Assembly: GCF_019550795.1 (NCBI RefSeq)
Contig: NZ_CP080545.1
Span: 2,065,501 to 2,129,500, forward strand
Length of the DNA: 64,000 nucleotides
Origin: Paenibacillus sp. sptzw28
Lineage (GTDB): Bacteria; Bacillota; Bacilli; Paenibacillales; Paenibacillaceae
Direction: 5' to 3'
Shown here: positions 43,548 to 52,602 of the stretch, in pieces
Numbering within the stretch: position 1 is the first letter of the stretch
Layout of the letters: every line of letters begins with the position of its first letter
Notes under the pieces: model-generated
Told to the model about the DNA's origin: nothing
The model's input: the letters and a program-made list of their open reading frames with translations, nothing else
Databases searched by the model: none
Translations under genes and position numbers: made by a program

Positions 43548-45251
43548 ATGACAACAAAGATTAGTAGAAGTGCGAAAGTGGTTACGGTGTTGGCTCTTAC
43601 GCTTGGCCTGCTGGCAGGCTGCGGTGGAAACACGACTAACAAGCCTGAGGATACTGGTCAGCCTGCAGCTTCGACGAACGATAACGATTTGAGCCCGGTC
43701 ACGTTCTCCTTCTTCGGTGCCGATCCTAATCCGAACTGGAACAAGATGCAGGACGATGTCGGCAAAGAAATCACAAAGCTCACGGGCGTTACGCTTGATG
43801 CCGAATTCCCGGTAGGAGATGCTTCGCAAAAGGTGGCTCTGATCGCAACGAGCGGCCAATACCCGGATCTGATCAGTCCCAAGGCGGAACTGAACAAGTT
43901 GGTAGACGCAGGGGCCATGCTTGATCTTACCGATCTCATCGACAAACACGCCCCCAACATCAAAAAGATGTTAGGCGATCAAATCAAGCGTCTGCGCTAC
44001 AGCAACGATGACAAATCGATCTATGTTATTCCGACTTACTCTGCCGTCGATCAAGTTAACTTCGTCGCAGCCGGCGGATTCAGTCTCCAGCACCGCGCGG
44101 TAAAGGAAGCCGGCTACCCGCCGATAAAGACGCTGCAAGATTACGAGAATGTCATCAAATCCTACCTGGATAAGCATCCCACAAATGAAAACGGGGACCC
44201 AAACATCGGTCTGACGCTCAATGCTGATGATTGGCATACGTACATCTCCGTTACGAACCCGGCTGCAGATTCGACGGGGAAGGCCGGCGACGGCGAATGG
44301 TATATCGATCCGAAAACCTATGAAGCAACCTATCACTACCGCACGGAAGGTGAAAAGGACTATTTCAAGTGGTTGAACCATATGTTTAACACCGGGCTGC
44401 TCGACAAGGATACTTTCGTTCAGAAGAGCGACCAATATAATGCAAAGATTGCTTCGGGACGGGTGATCGGGTTGATCGATGCCGACTGGAGTTTCGGAGA
44501 TGGTTTGAAGTCGCTTAAGAAAGACGGCAAATTCGATCAAACTTATGGGTATTTTCCCGTGATGCTGTCCGACAAATATAAGGACAACCGTCTACAGTCG
44601 ACAGGCTTTATGGCCGGCTGGGGGGTAGGCATTACGACGAGCTGCAAGGACCCGGTCCGCGCTATCAAGTTCCTGGATTTCCTTGCTTCCGAGAAGGGTC
44701 AAATCCTGAACAACTGGGGTGTTGAAGGAAAACAATACATCATGGAGAACGGCAAACGGGTGGTTCCGGCTGATGTGCAGAATCGCATCAACAACGACAA
44801 CACGGCGTTCAGCAAGGAATCCGGCATTGGTTTTTATGGATACAGCCTTAAATACGGCGACGGCGTCAAGGATTCTACCGGCAATTACTATACGAAGAAT
44901 TTCCCGGAACTAATCGTTCAAGGCTACTCCGATACCGATAAGCAAACCCTGCAGGCATACGGCGCCAAGACTTATGCGGATCTGTTTACACCTATGCAAG
45001 AATTGCCGGTGAAGCCTTGGGGCGCCGCTTGGAACTTGTCAGTACCGGCGGACGACGAGGTCTCAATCCTGCAAAACAAGATGAAGGACATTACCTGGAA
45101 GCGGATCCCTCAAGCCATTATGGCCAAACCGGATCAGTTCGATAAGATCTGGGACGATTACCAACAGGATTTGATCAAAGCCGGCGTGGAAAAAATGGAG
45201 AAAGGATTTACGAAATACGTTCAGGATCGCGTCAAGCTTTGGAACGAATAG
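43548..45251 (+). CDS. Sugar-binding lipoprotein of the second importer
   Basis: The 567-residue binding protein begins at ATG 43548 (GGGGAG upstream), which places the lipoprotein signal and lipobox LLAG/CGG (Cys 24) at the N-terminus; an upstream in-frame ATG at 43473 lacks a ribosome site. A Thr/Asn/Pro-rich linker follows. The long form with motifs such as KFLDFLASEKGQ, GWGVGITTSCKD and SLKYGDGVKDST fits LipO-like oligosaccharide receptors. It is the third gene of the operon, 12 bases before the GH43 gene. Confidence 0.9.
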   Translation: MTTKISRSAKVVTVLALTLGLLAGCGGNTTNKPEDTGQPAASTNDNDLSPVTFSFFGADPNPNWNKMQDDVGKEITKLTGVTLDAEFPVGDASQKVALIATSGQYPDLISPKAELNKLVDAGAMLDLTDLIDKHAPNIKKMLGDQIKRLRYSNDDKSIYVIPTYSAVDQVNFVAAGGFSLQHRAVKEAGYPPIKTLQDYENVIKSYLDKHPTNENGDPNIGLTLNADDWHTYISVTNPAADSTGKAGDGEWYIDPKTYEATYHYRTEGEKDYFKWLNHMFNTGLLDKDTFVQKSDQYNAKIASGRVIGLIDADWSFGDGLKSLKKDGKFDQTYGYFPVMLSDKYKDNRLQSTGFMAGWGVGITTSCKDPVRAIKFLDFLASEKGQILNNWGVEGKQYIMENGKRVVPADVQNRINNDNTAFSKESGIGFYGYSLKYGDGVKDSTGNYYTKNFPELIVQGYSDTDKQTLQAYGAKTYADLFTPMQELPVKPWGAAWNLSVPADDEVSILQNKMKDITWKRIPQAIMAKPDQFDKIWDDYQQDLIKAGVEKMEKGFTKYVQDRVKLWNE

Positions 45252-45263
45252 GAGTGTACCTTT

Positions 45264-46763
45264 GTGCAGTATAGCAATCCGGTTATTCCCGGTTTTTATC
45301 CCGACCCGAGCATCTGCCGGGTCGGGGATGATTATTATCTGGTGACAAGCTCTTTCGAATATTTTCCCGGTGTCCCCCTATTTCACAGCAAGGATCTTGT
45401 CAATTGGCGCCAAATCGGACATTGTCTTATGACCGAGCGGCAGCTGCCGCTGGCAAACGCGGGGAGCTCGGGAGGGATCTATGCCCCGACAATCCGTCAT
45501 CACGACGGCTGGTTCTATGTGGTGACGACGAATGTGAGCGGGATCGGCAACTTCTATGTCCGCAGCGAGCAGCCCGAGGGTCCCTGGTCCGATCCGGTAC
45601 CTGTCATGCAGGAAGGCATCGATCCTTCTCTGTTCTTCGATGAGGACGGCCGCGTATACTTTCAATACGCTTGTTACGGCAGTATCTACCAATGCGAGAT
45701 CGATATTTCAACCGGAAGCATGCTGACGGAGAGCACTCTGATCTGGGAGGGTACCGGCGGGGCTTATCCGGAAGCCCCTCATCTTTACAAGGTTAACGGT
45801 CTTTATTACTTGATGATATCCGAGGGCGGGACGGAGTACGGCCATATGGCGACAATAGCGAGAAGCGATTCTCCCTATGGTCCTTATTCACCGTGTCCCC
45901 ATAATCCGATCTTGTCTCACAGAAGCTTGAACAGCAGCATACACGCCACCGGGCATGCGGATCTGGTACAGGCACATGACGGAAGCTGGTGGGCGGTATT
46001 CCTGGGCATCAGACCTGTTTCCTATCCCTTCCGGCATCATCTGGGCAGAGAGACTTTCCTGGCACCCGTGTCGTGGACAGCCGACGGGTGGCCGATCATC
46101 GGTGAAGGCGGGCGCATCGAGCCCCTTATGGAGGCTCCGAAGCTGCCGGAAGTCCGTTGGCCGCTGAAGGCAACCAGGGATGATTTCGACGAACCAACGA
46201 TGGGTTTCGACTGGATCTTCATGCGAAATCCGGCGCCGGAAAGCTGGTCGCTTCACGAAAGTCCGGGGAATCTTGTGCTGCGCGGGAATAAGACGTCGCT
46301 TGACGACGCCGGCGCTCCCGCTTTTGTGGGCCGCAGGCTGTGCCACCTGTCATGCAGCATAGCTGCCTTGCTGAATTACGAGCCGGAAAGAGACGGTGAA
46401 GAAGCCGGACTTACCGTATATATGAACGCAAGGTATCACTACGACCTGGCCGTCAAGCTCAAGGAAGGCCGCAAGGTGATCGTATTCAGGCGAACCGTAG
46501 GATCACTGAGAACGGAAAGTGTGTTAGATTGCCCGGCGGGCTCTGTCATACTGAAGTTAGAGGCTCGGCCGGAATGGTTCGCCTTCTCCGTCCAGCCGGA
46601 TCAATCCGATGAACTTGAATTAGGCTCGGGAGAATCGCATTTGCTCTCAACGGAGGTAGCAGGCGGCTTTACGGGCGTAATCGTTGCGATGTATGCGTTG
46701 TGCGAAACGGGACATGGCTCGCCGGCACGCTTTGATTGGTTCGATTATAATCCAGTGTTTTAG
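45264..46763 (+). CDS. GH43 subfamily-11-like beta-xylosidase
   Basis: The 499-residue cytosolic enzyme has an N-terminal GH43 propeller (about 1-300) with D14 (YPDPSICRVGDDYYLVTSSF), D120 (GIDPSLFF) and E170 (YPEAPHLYK) at the catalytic base, pKa-modulator and acid positions. A C-terminal GH43_C2 beta-sandwich follows (about 310-495). The pattern IPGFYPDPS...SFEYFPGVPLFHSKDLVNW...TERQLPL is characteristic of XynB-type xylosidases that cut beta-1,4-xylo-oligosaccharides. Its family-typical length is about 500-540. GTG start with AGGAG upstream. It is the last gene of the importer operon, so import and hydrolysis are coupled. Confidence 0.9.
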   Translation: MQYSNPVIPGFYPDPSICRVGDDYYLVTSSFEYFPGVPLFHSKDLVNWRQIGHCLMTERQLPLANAGSSGGIYAPTIRHHDGWFYVVTTNVSGIGNFYVRSEQPEGPWSDPVPVMQEGIDPSLFFDEDGRVYFQYACYGSIYQCEIDISTGSMLTESTLIWEGTGGAYPEAPHLYKVNGLYYLMISEGGTEYGHMATIARSDSPYGPYSPCPHNPILSHRSLNSSIHATGHADLVQAHDGSWWAVFLGIRPVSYPFRHHLGRETFLAPVSWTADGWPIIGEGGRIEPLMEAPKLPEVRWPLKATRDDFDEPTMGFDWIFMRNPAPESWSLHESPGNLVLRGNKTSLDDAGAPAFVGRRLCHLSCSIAALLNYEPERDGEEAGLTVYMNARYHYDLAVKLKEGRKVIVFRRTVGSLRTESVLDCPAGSVILKLEARPEWFAFSVQPDQSDELELGSGESHLLSTEVAGGFTGVIVAMYALCETGHGSPARFDWFDYNPVF

Positions 46764-46789
46764 GATATACGGCGATCCTAACAAGTTGG

Positions 46790-47667
46790 CTAGCCGTGGG
46801 ACTCACCGCCGACATTGTCATTCTATCGAGCGGATATACTCGAGGAGAACGGCTTCCCGAGCGATCCGAAGGAGCTTGCTTTCTATATGTCCAAGCCGGA
46901 ACAATTCCTGGACATGGCGCAAGCGCTCAAGGCGAAGGGCATCTATCTGCTCGAATTCAACAGGACGTGGATATCTCTACTCTCGGCGAAGGCTTCTTTG
47001 ATTGAAACCTGAACTTTATCCGAAATACAGACAAATATGTGGAAGGTCTGAAGCTTGCCGAGCGGGTGAAGCAATTGGGGCTTGCGCTTAATAACAGCGC
47101 GTTCTGGAGCGATCCGGGTAAACAAGCGGTAGCATCCGGTAAATTGGCGATGGTTTATTACGGCTAGTGGATCGCGGGCAAACATTCAGGAGGCGGCTCC
47201 GGATTCGGTCGGCAAATGGAGAGTGACTCACCTGCCGCTCGGGCAGGCGGTTGCGGCAGCGGATCGACGTTAGCTATCCTGTCGCAAAGCAAGAACAAGG
47301 AGCTTGCCTGGGAATTCATCAAGTTCCTGCTCGCATCGGACGAAGGCCAGAAGGCTTGGGTAGAAGGCGGCGGAGCTCCGGGCTACAAGCCGGCATGGTC
47401 GTTCCCTAAATTCAAGGACTTCACGACTCCGCTGACAGGCGAACAGAAATAAATGAAATCGGCGCGGAAGCTATGGAGAATTCAACAGATACGTCTATCG
47501 CAACCCCGCTGGACGCCAAAGCGTCGGAAATCTGGAATAAAGGCATCGACGAAGCGATTGAGAAGAACAAGGACCCGAAAGCGGCGATTCAACAAATCGC
47601 CGATGACATCGAAAAGGCCGTAAAGGCTGACAAGGACAAGCTGAAAGCGGACTTGGGCATCCAGTAA
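46790..47667 (+). pseudogene. Broken sugar ABC substrate-binding protein gene
   Basis: Consecutive pieces of a family-1 solute-binding protein lie in shifting frames: SFYRADILEENGFPSDPKEL and MAQALKAKGIYLLEFNRT (to about 46970), FIRNTDKYVEGLKLAERVKQ and NNSAFWSDPGKQAVASGKLA, a stop at 47165-47167, GSTLAILSQSKNKELAWEFI (stop at about 47452), then MENSTDTSIATPLDAKASEI to the natural stop 47667. The signal peptide and about the first 150 residues are missing. At least four frame disruptions are visible. It follows the GH43 operon and precedes an AraC-type response regulator, so a further importer probably once stood here. Confidence 0.85.
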
Positions 47668-47690
47668 TTTAGATTGTCGTACCGGGTCCG

Positions 47691-47728
47691 TTTCGAAGGA
47701 GCCGTCGCGCTTGGCGGCTCCTTCGAAA
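47691..47728 (+). other. Perfect 14-base inverted repeat
   Basis: TTTCGAAGGAGCCG and CGGCTCCTTCGAAA flank a ten-base loop, 23 bases after the pseudogene's natural stop codon. There is no T-tract downstream. It most likely is the old terminator of the binding-protein operon, able to act in both directions. Confidence 0.55.
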
Positions 47729-47834
47729 CGCACCGCTTCCAGGTTCTGTGTGTGAAATATGGAGGACGCAGCCCAATCGATGGCGTGGGAGCGCCCTTTA
47801 CTTTTCTTCGGTCTGAAGGAGAGGGGGATTCTCA

Positions 47835-48980
47835 TTGCATAAGGTCATTCTCGTTGATCATGAAGAGGGAATACGCCATCAATTGCAAGAGACGGTTGAT
47901 TGGGAACGTCACGGTTTCGAAGTCATCGGTGAAGCAGGTAATGGCAGGGAGGCGTTGCTCTTGCATGATGAATTACGGCCTGATCTGATCGTCGTCGAAA
48001 TTAGCATCCCTGTGATGGATGGCTTGCAAGTGATGGAAGAAATTCGAAAGACAGATTCGGATTGCCATATAGTCATCTTAAGTCGTCTTTCAGACTTCTA
48101 CTATGCCAAGACTGCGATTTCACTAGGGGTAACCTCTTATTTGTTGAAACCGGCAGAAGGAATTGAAATCGAGAAGGAATTGATGCGAATCGGAAAACGG
48201 ATGCAAAAGAAGTCTGATTTCGAAGTCGCAGTGCTGCAAAAGAAAGAGCTTTTGTACTGGGGGGGGAGGGGAAATAACGACAACAGAGCGAATATGATGC
48301 GGCAGGAGGCGCCTGATATCGGTACATTATCGGACAAACTGTGCTACGCCATCGATATAGGGAATCGATCCTTGCTCTGTCGCGTGCTTGAGGAAGGACT
48401 GAATTCAATCGCGCAATACGACGGAGCCGAGCAGGCTGTCAAAACGGCGACCTCACAGTGGATCTCGCTCACGCTCACCAAGCTGTCGAAAACCAATGAA
48501 ATTGCATACGTCGTTGTACAAGACGCTTTATCTGTGATTTCTCATATTTATGAGCAGCCCGATTACAAGACACTACAGCGGATGCTCGAAGACAGGCTGA
48601 TGCTTCTTCTCGATCGGATAGGATCGGACTGCAGGGAATCGGTTATCAAGCAAGTATTGGACTTTGTAGAACGTCATTACGACGAGAATTTGAAGTTGGA
48701 AACGCTTGGAGAGCTGTTTCATTATAATAGCGGATACTTGGGCAGATTATTTAGAAATGCCACAGGCGACGCTTTCCGCACTTATCTAGATAAGGTGCGA
48801 ATACGAAATGCCAAAATTTTTCTTGAGAGCGGTCTCAAGGTTCACCAGGTTGCTTCCCGGGTAGGAATCTCCAACGTCGACTATTTCAATAGGAAATTCA
48901 AAAAATATATAGGGGAAAAACCGTCCCTATACAAAAGAAAAACCGTCTCGTTTCAAGGCGAAATCGCTCAAAATGAATGA
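47835..48980 (+). CDS. YesN-like response regulator with altered receiver and AraC DNA-binding domain
   Basis: The 381-residue protein starts at TTG (AGGAGAGGGGG upstream). Residues 1-120 are a CheY-like receiver with conserved S83 and K105. However, the second acidic-pocket residue is H9 (LVDHEEG) and the phospho-acceptor position holds Glu (E55 in VVEISIPVMDG, normally Asp). The middle (about 125-270) is the variable region common in YesN proteins, and 280-375 is an AraC double helix-turn-helix (LGELFHYNSGYLGRLFRNAT, VASRVGISNVDYFNRKFKKY). No histidine kinase gene is adjacent. A Glu at this position often mimics phosphorylation, so it may act constitutively or via another signal. It precedes the GH42 gene by 30 bases, presumably in one unit. 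Confidence 0.85.
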   Translation: MHKVILVDHEEGIRHQLQETVDWERHGFEVIGEAGNGREALLLHDELRPDLIVVEISIPVMDGLQVMEEIRKTDSDCHIVILSRLSDFYYAKTAISLGVTSYLLKPAEGIEIEKELMRIGKRMQKKSDFEVAVLQKKELLYWGGRGNNDNRANMMRQEAPDIGTLSDKLCYAIDIGNRSLLCRVLEEGLNSIAQYDGAEQAVKTATSQWISLTLTKLSKTNEIAYVVVQDALSVISHIYEQPDYKTLQRMLEDRLMLLLDRIGSDCRESVIKQVLDFVERHYDENLKLETLGELFHYNSGYLGRLFRNATGDAFRTYLDKVRIRNAKIFLESGLKVHQVASRVGISNVDYFNRKFKKYIGEKPSLYKRKTVSFQGEIAQNE

Positions 48981-49010
48981 CAGTTCGCTAACCATCAGGA
49001 GGTTGTTTTC

Positions 49011-50990
49011 GTGAAAATGGGAGTCGATTACTATCCCGAGCATTGGGAGCGCACCATGTGGGAGCAGGACGCGAATTTGATGCGCGAGACAGGCGTAAGC
49101 CTTGTTCGGGTAGCCGAGTTTGCTTGGTCACGCCTGGAGCCGGAAGAAGGAGGCTATGATTTCTCGTGGCTAGATGATGCGATAGACGTCTTTGATCGCC
49201 AGGGGATCAAGGTCGTCATCGGCACGCCGACTTGTACGCCGCCGAATTGGCTCGTGAACCGGTTTCCCGATGTGCTGCCTGTAGATGCCGTGCTTCATCC
49301 GCGCTATCCCGGGATACGCGGACACCGCTGCTATAATAGTCCGTCCATGCGATTATATGCAGAGCGAATTGTAGAGAAGCTTGCCAGGCACTATTCCAAT
49401 CATCCGGCCGTTATCGGCTGGCAGGTTGACAACGAGTTCAGCCTGAACGAATGCCATTGCGAGAGCTGCAATAAGCAATTCCGTCGATGGCTTTCGAACA
49501 AATATGGTTCGCTTGATGCCATCAACGAGGCCTGGGGGACGGTCGTGTGGAGCGGCGAATACAGCAGCTGGGACCAGATTACGACCCCGCTTGGCGGTAC
49601 GGCATACAAGAATCCATCGTATCTGCTCGACTATAAACGGTTCGAAACCGACTCCGTCGTCGAATTCCAACAGCTGCAGGTAAATATATTGCGGCGTTAT
49701 TGTCCGGAACATTTTGTTACCCATAATATATGGAGCTATCCGATGTCGCTGGATTATTACAAGCTTTGTGAGACGCTGGATTTCGCCTCTCTCGATTATT
49801 ACCCGAACACGAGTCCGGAGAAAGCAGTTTCGAGCGGTTACAGCGGCGCGTTGACACTTGATTTGACACGGGGTATCAAGAGAAGCCCTTTCTGGATCAT
49901 GGAGACGATCAGCGGCCCGCCCGGCTGCTGGTTTCCGATGTGGCGGACGCCTCATCCGGGGCTCATTCGCGCGTATGCATGGCAGTGCATTTCCCGCGGA
50001 GCGGACGCACTCGTGCATTTCAGATGGAGAAGCGCTCCGATTGGCGCCGAGCAATTCTGGCACGGGTTAATCGACCATAGCAATGTGCCCGGCCGGCGCT
50101 TCGAGGAATATCGTGTGTTGTGCGAAGAAGTCAACCGGCTTTCTGAGGTGCTGGGCGGGTCTGTGGTGCTGAGCGAAGCAGCCGTGCTGCATTCGCACGA
50201 CCTCTACAATGCGTTTGGAATACAGCCCCAAGTGGAAGGAATGCATTATTTCGATCATTTGAAGCTGTATCACCGGGCTCTGACCAAGCTGGGCATTGTG
50301 GCCGATGTGGTCAATATGACCGAGGATTTGGGCGGCTATCGGATGATTATAGCCCCATCCCTCTTTCTAACGGACCAGAGTCTTGCCGACCATCTGGAAA
50401 CCTGCGTTAAGAACGGGGCTACTCTTATTTTGACGGCACGTTCCGGAGTCAAAAACATGAACAACGTATGCTGGATGAGTCCGCTGCCCGGTCCTTTGGC
50501 CGATGTTGCGGGAACGACCGTCGCGGAATACGATCCGGTCGGGAACGATATTCACGCGATCAGGACGAAAAGCGGTAAAACATATTCGTGCAGTCAGTGG
50601 TGCGATATTCTTGAGCCTGCGGGCGCGGAGACGATCGCCTGGTACGAAGACGACTTCTTTGCCGGTAAAGCGGCAGCTACGGTACGCGAACTAGGGAAAG
50701 GCAAAGTTTATTATTTGGGCACGATTGCCGAGGAGAGCTTCTATCTGGATCTTTTCCGAGAGGTGGTTCGCGAGGCCGGGGTAAACCGTCTCCCCGGACT
50801 GCCGGAAGGCGTGCAAATTTCTGTGCGGAGTAAAGGTACCACACTTTACATGTTTATTATGAATCTTACGCGGAAACGGCAGATCGTTTCTATTGGCGGC
50901 GAATTTTCGAGTCTCCTTCTTCGCAAGACGGTCGGGCCGGAGCTGGATTTGGACCCGTACGGAGTAGAAATCGTGAAGATGGAACAATAA
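49011..50990 (+). CDS. GH42 beta-galactosidase
   Basis: The 659-residue cytosolic enzyme has a TIM-barrel domain with acid/base E142 (QVDNEF) and nucleophile E298 (WIMETISG). A four-cysteine zinc site (C107, C148, C150, C153 in CHCESC) is typical of the Zn-containing GH42 branch. A trimerisation-type middle domain and a small C-terminal beta domain follow. The length fits the family (650-690). GTG start with AGGAGG eight bases upstream; next gene 55 bases downstream. GH42 enzymes cleave terminal beta-galactose; some also accept alpha-L-arabinopyranose. It follows the YesN-like regulator and precedes an SGNH esterase, suggesting processing of galactosylated, acetylated side chains. Confidence 0.92.
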   Translation: MKMGVDYYPEHWERTMWEQDANLMRETGVSLVRVAEFAWSRLEPEEGGYDFSWLDDAIDVFDRQGIKVVIGTPTCTPPNWLVNRFPDVLPVDAVLHPRYPGIRGHRCYNSPSMRLYAERIVEKLARHYSNHPAVIGWQVDNEFSLNECHCESCNKQFRRWLSNKYGSLDAINEAWGTVVWSGEYSSWDQITTPLGGTAYKNPSYLLDYKRFETDSVVEFQQLQVNILRRYCPEHFVTHNIWSYPMSLDYYKLCETLDFASLDYYPNTSPEKAVSSGYSGALTLDLTRGIKRSPFWIMETISGPPGCWFPMWRTPHPGLIRAYAWQCISRGADALVHFRWRSAPIGAEQFWHGLIDHSNVPGRRFEEYRVLCEEVNRLSEVLGGSVVLSEAAVLHSHDLYNAFGIQPQVEGMHYFDHLKLYHRALTKLGIVADVVNMTEDLGGYRMIIAPSLFLTDQSLADHLETCVKNGATLILTARSGVKNMNNVCWMSPLPGPLADVAGTTVAEYDPVGNDIHAIRTKSGKTYSCSQWCDILEPAGAETIAWYEDDFFAGKAAATVRELGKGKVYYLGTIAEESFYLDLFREVVREAGVNRLPGLPEGVQISVRSKGTTLYMFIMNLTRKRQIVSIGGEFSSLLLRKTVGPELDLDPYGVEIVKMEQ

Positions 50991-51045
50991 GTGTCTCAAT
51001 CCAAGACAAATCAATAACTTATTCAACAACGAAAGGAAATCGAAC

Positions 51046-51693
51046 ATGAATCAAGGACGGCAAACCATTCTGTTTCAGGGAGATTCCATAACCGATGGCA
51101 ACCGGTGCCGCAATGAGGATCCTAATCACATTTTGGGACACGGCTACGCTTTTATCATTGCCAGCAAGCTCGGCTTCGAGTTGGCGCGCAGCCAGCCGCA
51201 TTTCATCAACCGGGGCGTCAGCGGTAACCGGGTTTCGGATTTATACGCCCGCTGGGACGAAGACGCGATCAGATTAAAACCGGGCTTGATCAGTATCCTG
51301 ATCGGCGTCAACGACGTTTGGCGGATTATGTCAGGTTGTTCGGGCGACCGTTTCGAAAGAGCGTACCGGCATTTGCTGGCGGAAACGAAGGAGACGCTGC
51401 CTTCCGCTGGAATTGTGCTCTGCGAGCCGTTTATATTGAAAGTCGGGGTGACTGAGGAGAAATGGGACGAGTGGCGAATACGGATCGATGACTACAGTCG
51501 TATCGTTCGCCAGTTGGCCGAGGAATACGATGCGGTATTCGTTCCCTTACAGGCGGCGTTCGACAAGGCCTCGTCCGGCATGGATCCCGCCTATTGGATA
51601 TGGGACGGCGTTCACCCGACGGCTGCCGGCCATGAGCTCATTGCCCGAGAATGGCTGTCCGTCGTTCAGAACAGCCCGTTAGTCATTCGCTGA
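51046..51693 (+). CDS. SGNH/GDSL carbohydrate esterase
   Basis: This 215-residue protein lacks a signal peptide. It shows all four SGNH blocks: S14 in FQGDSITDGN, the block-II glycine region GVSGNR (N61), N89 in GVND, and D187/H190 in DGVHPTAAGH. Related small intracellular esterases deacetylate xylo-oligosaccharides, rhamnogalacturonan fragments or similar sugars. Here the neighbours (GH42 just upstream, GH43 genes nearby) point to acetylated hemicellulose fragments. ATG follows GAAAGGAA. It is likely co-transcribed with GH42. Confidence 0.88.
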   Translation: MNQGRQTILFQGDSITDGNRCRNEDPNHILGHGYAFIIASKLGFELARSQPHFINRGVSGNRVSDLYARWDEDAIRLKPGLISILIGVNDVWRIMSGCSGDRFERAYRHLLAETKETLPSAGIVLCEPFILKVGVTEEKWDEWRIRIDDYSRIVRQLAEEYDAVFVPLQAAFDKASSGMDPAYWIWDGVHPTAAGHELIAREWLSVVQNSPLVIR

Positions 51694-51951
51694 AACGAAG
51701 CCGAACTAAGAGCTCTGTGCCTGTTGTCTTCCAAATCGAGATGGAATAGGAAAAGGATTGTGGTTACTTGAACCTGAAGGTTATCGAGATATAACCGGAT
51801 CAATTGCTGCCCGGTATTGTCCATGGATAATCACCGAATAAGTAAATGTAGATAATTTTATACAAAAGGTAGTTAGGATTCTATATTCATGTGTCTACAA
51901 TAATACTGCTAGCTGTTAAACTGCAGCAATAAAACAGGAAGCTTTGCTGGC

Positions 51952-52350
51952 ATGGTTAAGGCGCAAATCGCCAAGGGTCCTTTCGAACCCGCATTTGAAT
52001 CGCTCAGGAACTTCAAGTGTCCGGATTGGTTCCGGGATGCCAAGCTCGGTATCTGGTCGCACTGGGGCGCACAATCGGTTCCCATGTACGGGGACTGGTA
52101 TGCCCGAAATATGTATTACGAAGGTTCCGAACAGTATCGGTACCATATTCGCCATTACGGACATCCGTCTACATTCGGCTACAAAGATATCGTACAGCTG
52201 TGGAAAGCGGAAAAATTCGATCCTGAATCGCTGATGGACTTGTACGTGGCCGCTGCGCCAAGTATTTCGTTGCGCAAGCTATGCACCACGACAACTTCTT
52301 CAACTATGATTCGAAAATCCACTGCTATGAAAATCGAATTTTTAGTGATT
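51952..52350 (+). pseudogene. Truncated GH29 alpha-L-fucosidase gene
   Basis: The frame from 51952 reads ...CPDWFRDAKLGIWSHWGAQS and DWYARNMYYEGSEQYRYHIR, then HYGHPSTFGYKDIVQLWKAE, the N-terminal signature of GH29 fucosidases. After LYVAA the frame shifts, and the expected AKYFVAQAMHHDNFFNYDSK continues in the other frame for about 20 codons before homology ends near 52330. The remaining roughly 350 residues of the enzyme are gone. The 258 bases before it hold nothing recognisable. Its presence suggests past use of fucosylated (or L-galactosylated) glycans. Confidence 0.85.
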
Positions 52351-52403
52351 TTTTAGATGGTTTTTTTATGTATTATTAGGAATGTCTTGCAGTTACAATA
52401 AAA

Positions 52404-52417
52404 TAGAACCGCTTACA
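52404..52417 (+). promoter_or_regulatory. Weak candidate cre site before the GH5 gene
   Basis: TAGAACCGCTTACA matches the cre consensus TGWAANCGNTNNCA with two mismatches at the start. It lies about 190 bases upstream of the endoglucanase start, in the region that must hold its promoter. No confident -35/-10 pair was identified. Confidence 0.22.
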
Positions 52418-52602
52418 TTCCACTAAGTGGGTGCATGATAACCACATCGAACCGCAGTCGCAAGTGCGCTGTAGGCTGGTTCGTTTCGTGACACTGCTGT
52501 GCCGCATTTATGGAAAGGATATTCATCCAAATTTTTTACTGTCAATTATGATGCTGCTCATATGCAGGGTCAGTAAATCTATGAAACCAAAGGAGAATTT
52601 CA

